This document shows, in pieces, positions 6,061 through 6,443 of a stretch of 6,443 nucleotides of DNA. The stretch's first letter is position 1. Every line of letters starts with the position of its first letter. The DNA is from an uncultured Lachnospiraceae bacterium. Lineage in GTDB: Bacteria; Bacillota; Clostridia; Lachnospirales; Lachnospiraceae. Location of the stretch: positions 1-6,443 of the forward strand of contig CANOFI010000142.1 of assembly GCA_947565255.1 (NCBI GenBank), in the 5' to 3' direction. A program made the position numbers and the translations under genes. The notes under the pieces were generated by a model that had not been told where the DNA came from, did no database searches, and saw nothing but the letters and a program-made list of their open reading frames with translations.

Positions 6061-6125
6061 AAACAGCCGTTGAGCGGACAGGTGTATGGGTGACATAGAA
6101 CCCTGTCAGGCAGCAACGGCTGTTT
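6061..6125 (+). terminator. Long inverted repeat, probable transcription terminator
   Basis: AAACAGCCGTTG (6061-6072) and CAACGGCTGTTT (6114-6125) form a perfect 12-base-pair stem. An inner GACAGG/CCTGTC stem (6077-6082/6102-6107) sits within the 41-base interior. The A-rich left flank and T-rich right edge fit an intrinsic terminator for the kinase transcript, but the U-tract is short (TTT then CAT) and the loop unusually long. The minus strand has a similar TTTGTCTTT edge, so it could act in both directions. Confidence 0.5.
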
Positions 6126-6153
6126 CATATAAAAATACAAGGAGTACAAAATA

Positions 6154-6171
6154 ATGATAAAACTATCATAA
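6154..6171 (+). CDS. Possible 5-codon micro-ORF (MIKLS)
   Basis: ATG ATA AAA CTA TCA TAA is preceded by AAGGAG (6139-6144) at a 9-base spacing, a better translation signal than its length would warrant. ATGATA (6154-6159) and TATCAT (6164-6169) are inverted repeats, so the start codon could be folded away. It may be a leader peptide, the relic of a lost gene, or chance. Confidence 0.15.
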   Translation: MIKLS

Positions 6172-6274
6172 TTTTGCAAAAACAGTGAAATAATTCACAA
6201 AATTATTGTATCACAACTAAAAGAATAAAACAAGGAAAATATATAATATTATGGAAAAAATTGAAATATTAATT

Positions 6275-6310
6275 TTTTCAGTGCTTTTCAGAGTGTACAT
6301 GAATTTTCAG
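6275..6310 (+). repeat. Three TTTTCAG direct repeats at near-helical spacing
   Basis: TTTTCAG occurs at 6275-6281, 6285-6291 and 6304-6310, starting 10 and then 19 bases apart, about one and two helical turns. They lie 70-105 bases before the mini-ORF at 6379. They could be a phased protein-binding site, but the DNA is T-rich and chance is possible. Confidence 0.25.
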
Positions 6311-6328
6311 GCACGTTAGGGTTGAACA

Positions 6329-6341
6329 CTGATTTAATCAG
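6329..6341. promoter_or_regulatory. 13-base perfect dyad upstream of the mini-ORF
   Basis: CTGATT-T-AATCAG has perfect 6-base arms around one central base, 37 bases before the mini-ORF start. A TTGAAC element lies at 6322-6327 just before it, but no -10 stands at the proper distance. It may be an operator; no regulator is assignable. Confidence 0.3.
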
Positions 6342-6378
6342 CATTTTCCGAAAAAAGATATAAAAGGAGCGGATAAGA

Positions 6379-6420
6379 ATGAGAAAAGAGAAATCTTCAT
6401 GTGGACAGTGTAAGCCTTGA
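6379..6420 (+). CDS. Putative 13-residue Cys-containing peptide (MRKEKSSCGQCKP)
   Basis: A 13-codon ORF ending in TGA, too short for usual gene finders. It is preceded by AAAAGGAG (6362-6369) at a 9-base spacing, among the best ribosome binding sites in the window. The peptide is basic with a Cys-Gly-Gln-Cys motif near its end and no hydrophobic segment. I do not recognise a family. Possibilities: a leader peptide controlling a gene beyond the edge, a very small metal-binding or redox peptide, the 5' end of a broken gene, or a selenoprotein start with TGA read as selenocysteine. For the last, the frame stays open to the window end (KRRYENK). An ATG at 6431 could start another gene but has no good binding site and only four codons in view. 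Confidence 0.35.
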   Translation: MRKEKSSCGQCKP

Positions 6421-6443
6421 AAGCGGCGATATGAAAATAAGCG

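Larger units (their letters stand above)
5989..6443. other. 455-base region without an ordinary gene
   Basis: After the second kinase stop there is a GC-rich hairpin (6000-6037), a terminator-like inverted repeat (6061-6125), then strongly AT-rich DNA from about 6126 to 6362. That AT-rich part holds short dyads at 6185-6198 (GTGAA/TTCAC) and 6329-6341, repeated TTTTCAG, and micro-ORFs of 5 and 22 codons. The region ends with a well-signalled 13-codon ORF. No longer reading frame with protein-like composition and a ribosome binding site was found on either strand. Confidence 0.6.

Noticed and set aside
5902..6179. Two overlapping minus-strand frames (64 and 62 residues) after the second kinase
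   Set aside because: They cover the strong hairpins and part of the kinase gene, have improbable composition, and lack convincing start signals.
6242..6247. Perfect TATAAT in the AT-rich region before the mini-ORF
   Set aside because: No -35 or extended -10 accompanies it, and such hexamers are expected by chance in DNA of this composition.
6251..6319. 22-codon ORF beginning MEKIEILIFS
   Set aside because: The nearest AAGGA is 13 bases from the ATG, the composition follows the local AT-richness, and the TTTTCAG repeats run through it; not enough to call a gene.

Overview
The window looks like chromosomal DNA from a low-to-middle-GC Firmicute, most likely a gut-type Clostridia member close to Lachnospiraceae. 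The support is AGGAG-type ribosome binding sites, TTGACA/TATAAT-type promoters, AT-rich intergenic DNA, a clostridial-style RqcH, and a candidate LexA (Cheo) box of the Gram-positive type. The taxonomic call is inference from style, not from a marker gene.

Layout: (1) 60-1103 (+), a URO-D-superfamily protein with an MtaA/MtbA-like zinc-ligand pattern (HxC ... C) and no corrinoid partner in view. (2) 1104-2840 (-), a full-length RqcH (NFACT/FbpA family), the ribosome quality-control factor. It converges on gene 1 with stop codons touching. (3) 2841-3033, a divergent control region holding a perfect GAAC-N4-GTTC dyad beside a likely rqcH -10, and a TTGACA promoter for the gene on the right. (4) 3034-4362 (+) and 4666-5988 (+), two complete monofunctional aspartate kinases in tandem, roughly 60% identical by eye. 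(5) 4363-4665, a 303-base spacer with a strong internal promoter, a perfect dyad between its -35 and -10, and a long stem-loop in the transcribed leader of the second kinase. (6) 5989-6443, a 455-base stretch with no ordinary gene: a very GC-rich hairpin, a long terminator-like inverted repeat, AT-rich DNA with small dyads and phased TTTTCAG repeats, and a 13-codon ORF (MRKEKSSCGQCKP) behind an excellent ribosome binding site.

The two kinases would catalyse the same committed step, ATP-dependent phosphorylation of aspartate for lysine, threonine, methionine and diaminopimelate. Their effector-binding ACT domains are the best-conserved parts, while their promoters and leaders differ, so separate control of expression is the likeliest reason for keeping both. 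RqcH and the URO-D-like protein have no obvious pathway link to them. No CRISPR array, tRNA, rRNA, transposase or intact known riboswitch was recognised. The points most worth following up are the LexA-like box at rqcH, the promoter/dyad/stem-loop leader of the second kinase, and the Cys-containing mini-ORF at the right edge.
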